From Prevotella sp. (GTDB lineage Bacteria; Bacteroidota; Bacteroidia; Bacteroidales; Bacteroidaceae), in contig JAFPAS010000188.1 of NCBI GenBank assembly GCA_017424205.1, forward strand, positions 1 to 6,994: DNA of 6,994 nucleotides, given 5' to 3'. Of the stretch, positions 1-4,891 are shown in pieces. The notes beneath the pieces were generated by a model. That model had not been told where the DNA came from, did not search any database, and was given only the letters and a program-made list of their open reading frames with translations. A program made the translations under genes and the position numbers. Position 1 is the first letter of the stretch. The number at the start of each line of letters is the position of its first letter.

Positions 1-183
1 ATATATCTCGTACAGACGAATACGACGAGGATTCTCAACATTTATTGCCTGCTGCCAAGCACTGCGCCAGCCACTGATGTCACGCCGCGTCAGATTATCC
101 GTCTCACGCTGAACCTCCGCCATTACCTGGCGACGGCGAGAAGACGACAACGACACACTGCCTTTCTTATTCCAAAATGCCAT
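1..183 (-). CDS. Phage portal protein, Mu gp29-like (DUF935), N-terminal fragment
   Basis: The frame is open from an ATG at 183 to the window edge, giving 61 residues; the rest lies outside. The portal is the dodecameric ring at the capsid vertex through which DNA is packaged and to which the tail attaches. A basic, Ser-rich start (SLSSSRRRQ) is followed by the segment LTRRDISGWRSAW, then ENPRRIRLYEIY at about residues 50-61. This spacing of a DI..WR..W helix and an NP.R..LY.IY segment is what I associate with the N-terminus of DUF935 portals of Bacteroidetes Mu-like phages. That is recall of the family, not an alignment. The ATG follows an A/T-rich stretch and no Shine-Dalgarno is seen. It is the last gene visible in the leftward cassette, after the gp36-like gene, which fits a head-completion module. 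The ATP-independent ring core and clip domains cannot be checked here, so the call rests on about an eighth of a normal portal. Confidence 0.65.
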   Translation of the reverse strand, partial: MAFWNKKGSVSLSSSRRRQVMAEVQRETDNLTRRDISGWRSAWQQAINVENPRRIRLYEIY

Positions 184-207
184 AATATATATTTCTTAAT
201 AGTCTAA

Positions 208-259
208 CTTTCATCTTTCCTCTTTCATCTTTCCTCTTTCATCTCTCCTCTCTCCTCTC
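208..259 (-). repeat. 14-bp purine-rich tandem repeat with overlapping mini-ORFs upstream of the portal gene
   Basis: On the + strand the unit CTTTCATCTTTCCT occurs twice in tandem from 208, then continues as a third, degenerate CTCTCCT-rich stretch that runs into the gp36 stop codon (258-260). Read on the transcribed (-) strand it is purine rich. Each unit supplies an ATG (at 242, 228 and 214, exactly 14 nt apart). The first two open five-codon mini-ORFs whose TGA overlaps the next ATG as ATGA. The third opens a 15-codon frame that ends at 167, inside the portal gene in another frame. The tract fills most of the gap between gp36 and the portal gene. Whether it is translated is unknown. Confidence 0.75.
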
Positions 260-695
260 ACCACACATTATCCTGACGTTTCATGCTCCCGTATTTAATC
301 ATACCGGCATTACTGCCGTCATCAGTATCAGAAACAGCACCCCCTAACGTCGGAAGATCCGGAACTATAACACCCGACTGTACCTTCTCAAGCCAAGACA
401 GTGCACGCTCGTAACGCTCCTGGCGTATCTCCATGCCCATCTTCTGAGGAAGAGTAGCAGCCATATTCCACAACGCAATATCGCATAGATACATCACTAT
501 AAGCGAATTCCTCTCACCATCGCGAGCACCAAATATCGCAGCAACATCATATCGGTCACGAAGATAACCGCTGATTTCCTCCTGAGCAGCATCCTCAGCA
601 CAACGCCTGACATCAGCATTGCATTGCGAGACAACACGAAGAGCAATATCACCTATCACAGTAGCATAATCTGCATCATATATAAAACCTTCCAT
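258..695 (-). CDS. Mu gp36-like (DUF1320) head-completion / head-tail joining protein
   Basis: This is a 145-residue protein, the usual size for the family. The pattern of DUF1320 is visible: an N-terminal YDADYATVIGDI segment, a helix with AAQEEISGYLRDRYDV (about residues 37-52), then LCDIALWNMAATLPQ (about 70-84), RYERALSWLEKV (about 94-105) and a G.I.PDLPTL turn near residue 110. In Mu, gp36 lies between the capsid gene and the tail genes and is thought to act in the neck or head-completion complex; that role is transferred by similarity. The C-terminal 30 residues are Gly/Asp/Ser rich and probably disordered. The start at 695 abuts the heptamer repeat array, and the stop lies in the purine repeat, so both ends border simple-sequence DNA. 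Here the gene follows the tail chaperone genes rather than the capsid gene. The family call is fairly secure; the exact structural role is inferred. Confidence 0.75.
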   Translation of the reverse strand: MEGFIYDADYATVIGDIALRVVSQCNADVRRCAEDAAQEEISGYLRDRYDVAAIFGARDGERNSLIVMYLCDIALWNMAATLPQKMGMEIRQERYERALSWLEKVQSGVIVPDLPTLGGAVSDTDDGSNAGMIKYGSMKRQDNVW

Positions 696-698
696 AAA

Positions 699-831
699 CC
701 TTAACCATTAAACATTAACCCTTAACCATTAAACATTAAACCTTAACCATTAAACCTTAACCCTTAAACATTAAACCTTAACCCTTAACCATTAAACATT
801 AACCCTTAAACATTAAACCTTAACCCTTAAC
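699..831 (-). repeat. Heptanucleotide tandem array, 19 units of C(A/C)TTAA(A/C)-type repeats
   Basis: On the + strand the stretch parses without gaps into 19 seven-base units drawn from only four forms: CCTTAAC, CATTAAA, CATTAAC and CCTTAAA. It fills the whole gap between the T-type chaperone ORF and the gp36 start. It also reaches into the chaperone ORF, supplying its last codons and its TAA stop (820-822). On the transcribed strand it reads as GTTAAGG/GTTTAATG-like units with many stops in all frames, so it is not coding in itself. A three-unit copy lies at 1443-1463 in another junction of the same operon. Slippage-prone arrays like this commonly vary in unit number. Confidence 0.9.
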
Positions 832-1131
832 TTCCGACCATTTACGACGGAAGCGAGCCATCAAATCCTCCTCTTTCCTCTCTCCTCTTTCCTCTTTCAT
901 CTTTCCACTTTCTCCTTCCCACGAAAAACGCATCACATCCTCCGCACGCAGAACATGGTCGCAGTGAGGCTGCAGAAAACACTGGCACATCGCACGAACA
1001 CGCTCCCAGTCTGTACGCACCTGGCGGTCGCGCTCTTCATGCCACATCCTTGCAATATGCGAAAATTCAACAGGGGTGCAACGTTCAAAGTCTGTCTGAC
1101 TCATCCCGATGCACCCCACCGCCAAACCCAT
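820..1131 (-). CDS. T-type extension of the tail-assembly chaperone (made mainly as a -1 frameshift fusion, 820-1439)
   Basis: The frame encodes 103 residues from its first ATG, but it is open upstream of that ATG back to the slippery run at 1157-1165. It lies exactly -1 relative to the preceding chaperone gene. A slip there would join residue 94 of that protein to NSLTKIYDI and then this ORF, giving a fusion of about 206 residues. This is the lambda gpG/gpGT arrangement, in which the minor fusion protein binds the tape measure and tube protein during tail assembly. The segment IGMSQTDFERCTPVEF, followed by a helical W.EERDRQVRTDWERVRAM and FLQPH, resembles the T domains of siphophage chaperones as I recall them. 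The C-terminal 25 residues (KMKEERGERKEED and onward) come from a purine minisatellite, and the stop comes from the heptamer array. Independent initiation at 1131 or at an internal ATG (IGMSQ) is possible but unnecessary. Confidence 0.75.
   Translation of the reverse strand: MGLAVGCIGMSQTDFERCTPVEFSHIARMWHEERDRQVRTDWERVRAMCQCFLQPHCDHVLRAEDVMRFSWEGESGKMKEERGERKEEDLMARFRRKWSEVKG
867..919 (-). repeat. Coding copy of the purine-rich minisatellite
   Basis: The + strand is an almost pure pyrimidine tract of CTCCTCTTTCCT and CTCTTTCATCTTTCC blocks, the same vocabulary as the 14-bp repeat at 208-259. Here it lies in frame inside the chaperone extension and encodes the charged stretch GKMKEERGERKEED. 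The two tracts are about 600 bp apart, which suggests duplication or independent expansion of the same motif. Confidence 0.7.
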
Positions 1132-1148
1132 TATGTCATATATTTTCG

Positions 1149-1439
1149 TCAGACTGTTTTTTTTTCTTCTGAAGATGAGCCAGAAGACATCGATGCGTAG
1201 AACTCATTCAGAGCACCAGGCTCAAGACTGTCTGCGAATGTCTCAAAGTCAAGAGCAAAGTCAACATCATCCGCCTTGCAAGCCGACTTAACGCAGCAGT
1301 AAACAAACATTATCATGTCTGTCATGCTCTGAGAGTCCATCTCGCTGACATCATAACCTGACATACGATTGAAGCGAACCATTGCGCCCATCGTGACCCT
1401 GCAAGGATACTCCTTGCCCTTTATCTTTATTAAGTTCAT
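1149..1439 (-). CDS. Tail-assembly chaperone, lambda gpG-like short form
   Basis: This is a 96-residue acidic protein. The start MNLIKIKGKEYPCRVTMGA is the beta-strand opening common to tail-assembly chaperones of this class. It is followed by FNRMSGYDVSEMDSQSMTD, a hydrophobic helix MIMFVYCCVKSAC (about 43-55) and FALDFETFADSL (about 61-72), matching the usual pattern of a helical domain that accepts the tail tape measure. The C-terminus is a flexible SSGSSSEEKKTV tail, and its Lys-Lys codons lie on a nine-base A run where ribosomes can slip into the T frame. The short form is expected to be the major product and the slipped GT form the minor one. It follows the tail tube gene by 20 bp, the standard tail-module order. 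The family call comes from pattern plus frameshift architecture. Confidence 0.75.
   Translation of the reverse strand: MNLIKIKGKEYPCRVTMGAMVRFNRMSGYDVSEMDSQSMTDMIMFVYCCVKSACKADDVDFALDFETFADSLEPGALNEFYASMSSGSSSEEKKTV
1157..1165 (-). promoter_or_regulatory. Programmed -1 ribosomal frameshift slippery site
   Basis: Nine consecutive A residues on the coding strand are read in the zero frame as GAA AAA AAA ACA, so an A AAA AAA heptamer of the classic X XXY YYZ form is in register. The zero frame stops nine bases later (GTC TGA), while the -1 frame continues without a stop into the T-type ORF. A 7-bp complementary pair downstream (GTCTGAC at 1154-1148 and GTCAGAC at 1100-1094) could form a stimulatory stem with a loop of about 47 nt. 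That stem is tentative. Confidence 0.75.
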
Positions 1440-1442
1440 AAT

Positions 1443-1463
1443 CCTTAAACATTAAACATTAAC
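1443..1463 (-). repeat. Three-unit copy of the heptamer repeat
   Basis: CCTTAAA, CATTAAA and CATTAAC follow one another on the + strand. These are the same units that make up the 19-unit array at 699-831. The copy fills the junction between the tail tube gene and the chaperone gene and provides the tail tube stop codon (1459-1461). Confidence 0.8.
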
Positions 1464-1917
1464 CCTCTTTCTCATCCTTAAGACCAGTGAGCTTTTTTAC
1501 TGCTCCGCAGTTGTCAAGCTTCACGCTGTACTTCGCATCATTGCCGGCCTGCCCGTCAAGCTCAATACTCGTGATGATATACTTGCCGCTGTAACCGCCT
1601 GACACCTTGCCTGTACGCTGGTCACCGTCACGAAGAGCGTATGAAGCATCAACTGGGACACCAGCAAGCATCATTGCCTTTAGCTCGTCATATGTCGGAA
1701 GACCTGTCGAGACACTGCGAAGAACACAGCCGTCTGCGCTGATACTCTCGCTGAACGACTTAACGTACTTCTCCTTCCATTTGCCGCCTGACGCTTCTTT
1801 CGTAACACGCTCGCCAGTCTCTGCACTCGTAGATATCTTGCAGCCTGTAGAGAAACCTAACGCCTCTGAGCCTACTGACAGAATAAGATCGGTACCGTCT
1901 AATACACTATGTTCCAT
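1459..1917 (-). CDS. Phage major tail tube protein (TP901-1-like)
   Basis: This 152-residue protein would polymerise into the inner tube of the tail. It opens with VLDGTDLILSVGSEALGFSTGCKISTSAE, the N-terminal pattern of siphophage tail tube proteins (G.dL.l.v....igfst...is.sae). A conserved-looking SGGKWKEKYVKSFSESISADG follows (about residues 43-63), then a loop and a second beta-rich half with GKYIITSIELDGQAGNDAKYSVKLDNCG (about 110-137). Size and beta-rich character fit the family. Its ATG overlaps the end of the upstream lipoprotein gene by 11 bp (the ATG lies 8 bases before that gene's TAG), so translational coupling is likely. It is followed at once by the tail-assembly chaperone, as expected for a tail module. 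A non-contractile tail is inferred from the tube family and the chaperone type; no sheath gene is present in the window. Confidence 0.75.
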   Translation of the reverse strand: MEHSVLDGTDLILSVGSEALGFSTGCKISTSAETGERVTKEASGGKWKEKYVKSFSESISADGCVLRSVSTGLPTYDELKAMMLAGVPVDASYALRDGDQRTGKVSGGYSGKYIITSIELDGQAGNDAKYSVKLDNCGAVKKLTGLKDEKEG

Positions 1918-2464
1918 TTCCTTTAGTTTTTTTCTTTAATATGAATAATATTAATAATAAGCAAGGCAGCGCAAAAACAACTATCTGCCACGGAAAGCCA
2001 TCACCATCGTCATCAAGCTGTACTTCCTCTGCCTCCATCTCATGTTGCATTGAAGATAAGAGCTTTATTTTGCTGACCGTCTGAACAGAACCTGGAGAAG
2101 ACACGCGAAGGTGCAACACACTGTCATTGCTGCGACGTATCGACGCACTCGAGCCGCCACGGCTCACATTATACTCCGCACCGACAGGAAGAGCAGCAAG
2201 AGAAGGAAGCGTCAGAGGCAAATCGCCGGTGTCAGGCTTCACCACTATCGGATCCGCGCTTATCGACACGCCTTGAACGACGCCGCTTGACACCTGCATC
2301 TCCCTCATCTTCCGCGGTGAGCTGCAGCTCAAGGCTGACAGGACAAGCAGCATGATGAGGACAATACTCAATAGCCTCAATAGCACGGGACAAACGGTTG
2401 ACTGTGCGGCAGAGCTTCCTGTTCTCTGACATAAGCTCGTCAAGTTTCTTGTTAGTTTCTTCAT
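1907..2464 (-). CDS. Lipoprotein with C-terminal membrane anchor; candidate unimolecular spanin (or o-spanin)
   Basis: The ORF is 185 residues. A hydrophobic stretch LLRLLSIVLIMLLVLSALSC ends in Cys47, fitting the relaxed lipoprotein signal with Ser at -1 but Ala at -3. A second hydrophobic segment WQIVVFALPCLLLILFIL (about 159-176) is followed by KKKTK. Lipidation would fix the N-terminus to the outer membrane while the C-terminus spans the inner membrane, the topology of T1 gp11-type u-spanins, which fuse the two membranes at the end of lysis. The first 26 residues overlap the upstream gene and are atypical for a signal peptide. A GTG at codon 27 (2386) or TTG at codon 29 would give a classic short signal, so the start is uncertain. 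The gene is in the +1 frame relative to the upstream membrane protein and overlaps it by 233 bp, as Rz1 does Rz. Function is inferred from topology alone. Confidence 0.6.
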   Translation of the reverse strand: MKKLTRNLTSLCQRTGSSAAQSTVCPVLLRLLSIVLIMLLVLSALSCSSPRKMREMQVSSGVVQGVSISADPIVVKPDTGDLPLTLPSLAALPVGAEYNVSRGGSSASIRRSNDSVLHLRVSSPGSVQTVSKIKLLSSMQHEMEAEEVQLDDDGDGFPWQIVVFALPCLLLILFILKKKTKGNGT

Positions 2465-2639
2465 TCTGTTCAGATAGCTCCTTAGCTAACAGAGATACAT
2501 CCTCGTACATCGCCTTATAAGCATCATGCACGGCCTTCGCACTCTCTGCATTCCGCATCGAACGGTTCAGAAACCACGACAACGCAGCACCTATGCCACC
2601 TGAAGGGATTACCCATTGAAGTATCTCTGTTAGTTCCAT
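2232..2639 (-). CDS. Small membrane-anchored coiled-coil protein; possible i-spanin or holin-associated protein
   Basis: This 135-residue protein has an N-terminal membrane segment ILQWVIPSGGIGAALSWFL (about 6-24), then a long charged helix with heptad character from about residue 28 to 90 (AYKAMYEDVSLLAKELSEQ and onward). A Cys-rich turn YCPHHAACPVSLEL (about 92-105) comes next, then a basic/acidic tail (VKRRRSRRVDKRG). An inner-membrane anchor plus periplasmic coiled coil is the layout of an Rz-like i-spanin. Proteins of this kind with a C.H..CPV-like motif occur beside lysis genes in Bacteroidetes phages, as I recall. The last 78 codons overlap the lipoprotein gene in another frame, so the basic tail may be shaped by the overlapping signal sequence. 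The start at 2639 lies just after the 18-bp repeat spacer. A holin role is an alternative, since only one membrane segment is visible. Confidence that it is a real gene is higher than for its role. Confidence 0.6.
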   Translation of the reverse strand: MELTEILQWVIPSGGIGAALSWFLNRSMRNAESAKAVHDAYKAMYEDVSLLAKELSEQNEETNKKLDELMSENRKLCRTVNRLSRAIEAIEYCPHHAACPVSLELQLTAEDEGDAGVKRRRSRRVDKRGSDSGEA

Positions 2640-2670
2640 TTATTTCTTATAATACTAAGTTTAATCACAA

Positions 2671-2805
2671 GTCCTCAGACCACTCCGAGTCCTCCGACTA
2701 TTCCGAGTCCTCCGACCACTCCAAGTCTTCCGACCACTCCGAGTCCTCCGACTATTCCGAGCACTCAGACCATTCCGAGCACTCAGACCACTCCGAGCAC
2801 TCAGA
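2671..2805. repeat. 18-bp tandem repeat, about 7.5 copies, between capsid and lysis-like genes
   Basis: Seven full 18-bp units begin at 2671, 2689, 2707, 2725, 2743, 2761 and 2779, plus a half unit at 2797-2805. The consensus is GTCCTCCGACCACTCCGA, with the last copies starting GCACTCAGA. Each unit is itself two related 9-bp halves ending in CTCCGA or a close variant. Two + strand frames are open through the array (Ser/Asp/Glu/His-rich or Thr/Pro/Ser-rich) because 18 is a multiple of three. They have no start codon and lie antisense to the operon, so I do not call a gene. The array makes up most of the 190-bp spacer after the capsid gene; no terminator hairpin is evident there. Confidence 0.9.
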
Positions 2806-2828
2806 ATGTCATTAACTCAAGAAAAACA

Positions 2829-3884
2829 CTAGCTCGCCTTATACTCCGACATAATACAGCCAAGACAATCCGACTTCTTCGGCATAGCCAAGAAGTAATG
2901 GCGGAAGTTTATCTTGTTACGCTGATACTCAGGGTCAGTGCTTGCCTCTGAGTAATACATCTTCGTCGAACCGCTCGCCTTGAACACACGAGGCGCAAAG
3001 AAAGCAAAGCTTGCCTGATACTCGCCGGTACTTGCTGCCGCATCAAGCGGCTTCTTCTTGCCTGCTGTCGTATACAACGGACAGTTAACATACTCATATA
3101 CCTCAAAACCGTACAGATTGCTGATCTTGCCTGATACATAGTTGTAATACTGGTCCGCAAATTTCTGGTCTTCAAGCAGAAGATCTGACACATGATCCGG
3201 ACACAGAACAAGACGACGGCCTGACACTGGCACCTTCAGCTTGTCAAACTCACCCTTCAGACGGATTATGTCTGCACGAGTCAGACGGCGGCGGCCCTTG
3301 GTGTCATCAACATAACCACCTGTCGTCTTCAGAACAATGTTGCCGTCTGAAGCCTCAAGAGGTGCTATCGCATGAGCTGCCTTCTTGAATTTCGCCTCGG
3401 TGATTGCCGCTGAGTGAGATTCCTTCACTCTCGACATCTTGTCGTAAGACAAAGCATAAAGCTCGTCATCTGTTATCGGAGTAACCTCCGTCTGAAACTT
3501 GTCAAGGCTTACAGCGATGTCTGCATCATTAAGAGCTGTCACCGGAATAGGATAGGTCGTGTTGTTTATAATAACCTTCGGATCCACACCAACATCAACC
3601 AGGTGAATAACATCATTGTTCACTATGCTTGAATTGTCCGGAATACCGTCAAGCCAGCTACCTTCCGTACCTGCACGAAGCTTCTTTACCATCTCACCTG
3701 TCCAGATCTCTACGGCAACACCTTCAAGAAGACTGCCATGAGGCATAAAACCGCCAAGCACCAACGATACACCGTTTACTGCCAGACAACCCAACAACGG
3801 ATCTGCACCTAACACATGCGCTGACGCACTGCCAACAAGACAGTTAGCAAGCAACGCAAACATAATTGTCATTAAATACTTCAT
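2829..3884 (-). CDS. Phage major capsid protein (HK97-fold type) with signal-like N-terminus
   Basis: The 351-residue product fits a major capsid protein. From about residue 49 it reads like the capsid family of Bacteroidetes Mu-like and transposable phages: GVAVEIWTGEMVKKLR (about 55-70), WLDGIPDNSSIVNNDVIHLVDVG (about 77-99), a strand NNTTYPIPV, and then SLDKFQTEVTPITDDELYALSYDK. The C-terminal half carries VPVSGRRLVLCPDHVSDLL and FAFFAPRVFKAS, consistent with the P and A domain strands. I rely on remembered family patterns, not an alignment. It directly follows the protease/scaffold gene with a 42-bp gap, the normal order. The first 45 residues are odd: MKYLMTIMFALLANCLVGSASA looks like a Sec signal peptide, followed by another hydrophobic Gly/Leu/Val segment. 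In this fold that region may be a delta-like scaffolding segment removed by the protease. No internal ATG soon after offers a better start. Confidence 0.75.
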   Translation of the reverse strand: MKYLMTIMFALLANCLVGSASAHVLGADPLLGCLAVNGVSLVLGGFMPHGSLLEGVAVEIWTGEMVKKLRAGTEGSWLDGIPDNSSIVNNDVIHLVDVGVDPKVIINNTTYPIPVTALNDADIAVSLDKFQTEVTPITDDELYALSYDKMSRVKESHSAAITEAKFKKAAHAIAPLEASDGNIVLKTTGGYVDDTKGRRRLTRADIIRLKGEFDKLKVPVSGRRLVLCPDHVSDLLLEDQKFADQYYNYVSGKISNLYGFEVYEYVNCPLYTTAGKKKPLDAAASTGEYQASFAFFAPRVFKASGSTKMYYSEASTDPEYQRNKINFRHYFLAMPKKSDCLGCIMSEYKAS

Positions 3885-3926
3885 AATTTCTATTCTAACG
3901 TCATTTAATTAATAATTAAAAACTAA

Positions 3927-4361
3927 CTAATCAAGCTCAACACCATACTCCTCCTTATAAAGACGAGCATACTGCTCACGATCCTGCTCACGCATAATGC
4001 GAAGCTCTGACTCTGGAACATCGCTCAGTTTCTTCCATACAGAACCACCACTGCCGCTCTCTAACTGACTAGAAAGACTAACACGAGGCGTCATGCTCTT
4101 GAACGTCGACTCCAGGCTTTCAATACCTACCTGCTTGCCAAGTTCAACAAAATGACCACGTGACGACTCATCTATCAGCTTCGAACTGATGGCTGCATCA
4201 ACACACGACTCTACTGCTGACAAACGCAGCGTTTCTAACTCGGCAAGAAGTTCTGCATTCTTGCCACGAAGTTTTACAGAGTTCTCGCAGGCGAACATCA
4301 CCTCATCCTCCGTACTCGTTTCCGGCAGACCAAGTGCCAGAGCAATTCTTTTTAATTCCAT
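3927..4361 (-). CDS. Candidate internal-start scaffold protein within the protease gene
   Basis: Met169 of the protease ORF lies in front of a new domain-like sequence (MELKRIALALGLPETSTED and onward). The bases immediately upstream are extremely A-rich (AACAAAAAACAAAAGAC), the kind of context that favours initiation in Bacteroidota, which rely little on Shine-Dalgarno pairing. Starting here would give a 144-residue protein made of a helix/coiled-coil segment (KLRGKNAELLAELETLRL) and a C-terminal tail ending DREQYARLYKEEYGVELD. That is the expected scaffold portion without the protease. Mu makes its scaffold this way from the protease gene; here the use of this start is inference. Confidence 0.45.
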   Translation of the reverse strand: MELKRIALALGLPETSTEDEVMFACENSVKLRGKNAELLAELETLRLSAVESCVDAAISSKLIDESSRGHFVELGKQVGIESLESTFKSMTPRVSLSSQLESGSGGSVWKKLSDVPESELRIMREQDREQYARLYKEEYGVELD

Positions 4362-4865
4362 GTCTTTTGTTTTTTGTTCATTATGAGATAAAAGCCGAGG
4401 TACTATAGCATCGGCTACATCATTACCATTACACAAATTCACAACTGAGTCACCATGACGAAGAACATAAGCATCATAGTTCGCACCAACATCAACAAGA
4501 GATACCTCGTAAAGACGGCTGCGAGTCACTGTCGCATTAGTCTGACCTTCTAATAGAAGACTCGCATCCATACTGCTCTCCAATACATCAAGACCAAGAC
4601 TTACCATCCTAAGACTGCCAAATTCCCACTGCTTCTTAAGCTTCTGGCTCAGCTCGCTCGCCTCGTCAAAGACAAGCTCACCGCTTATCTCCGTCTCTGA
4701 CACCTCGATATTCTCAACAATGCCTACCACTTCACCACGCCTGTGCATGTACAAAAGAACAGGATTATTACGGTAGCTCGTCAGATCGATACCTGAAGTC
4801 AGCACACGAAAACCATATGAGTTCAAACCGTCACTCGTCAGACGGACTCGTTTCTTTTTTTTCAT
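3927..4865 (-). CDS. Prohead maturation protease (S78/HK97 type) fused to a C-terminal scaffold domain
   Basis: The ORF is 312 residues and first in the leftward operon. Residues 1 to about 145 form the protease: the opening strand YGFRVLTSGIDLTSYRNNPVLLYMHRRGEVVG places His41 in the usual catalytic position, EFGSLRMVSLGL gives Ser89, and SRLYEVSLVDVGANYDAYV holds Glu120. This is the His-Ser-Glu arrangement of the HK97 gp4 family. A linker (about 145-168) joins it to a scaffold region with helices at about 198-222 and a charged C-terminus. The enzyme would cleave scaffold and capsid termini inside the prohead and then itself. The start at 4865 is preceded by an A/T-rich leader and, about 27 bp upstream, a strong-looking Bacteroidetes -7 box. 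The N-terminal MKKKKRVR is unusually basic. The first 30 nt contain a long A run that could favour initiation. Confidence 0.85.
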   Translation of the reverse strand: MKKKKRVRLTSDGLNSYGFRVLTSGIDLTSYRNNPVLLYMHRRGEVVGIVENIEVSETEISGELVFDEASELSQKLKKQWEFGSLRMVSLGLDVLESSMDASLLLEGQTNATVTRSRLYEVSLVDVGANYDAYVLRHGDSVVNLCNGNDVADAIVPRLLSHNEQKTKDMELKRIALALGLPETSTEDEVMFACENSVKLRGKNAELLAELETLRLSAVESCVDAAISSKLIDESSRGHFVELGKQVGIESLESTFKSMTPRVSLSSQLESGSGGSVWKKLSDVPESELRIMREQDREQYARLYKEEYGVELD

Positions 4866-4891
4866 AATATATCTGCGTTAATTCAACGATG

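Noticed and set aside
699..831. CRISPR array or telomere-like repeat
   Set aside because: Units are 7 bp, directly tandem and without spacers. The TTAACC-like look is superficial and no cas genes or DNA ends are nearby.
1607..1939. 110-codon + strand frame opposite the tail tube gene
   Set aside because: Antisense shadow of a gene with a recognisable family pattern; no promoter or neighbour on that strand.
2671..2840. Ser/Asp/His or Thr/Pro/Ser repeat peptide on the + strand across the 18-bp repeat
   Set aside because: No start codon in either open frame, antisense to the operon, and openness follows automatically from an 18-bp unit without stops.
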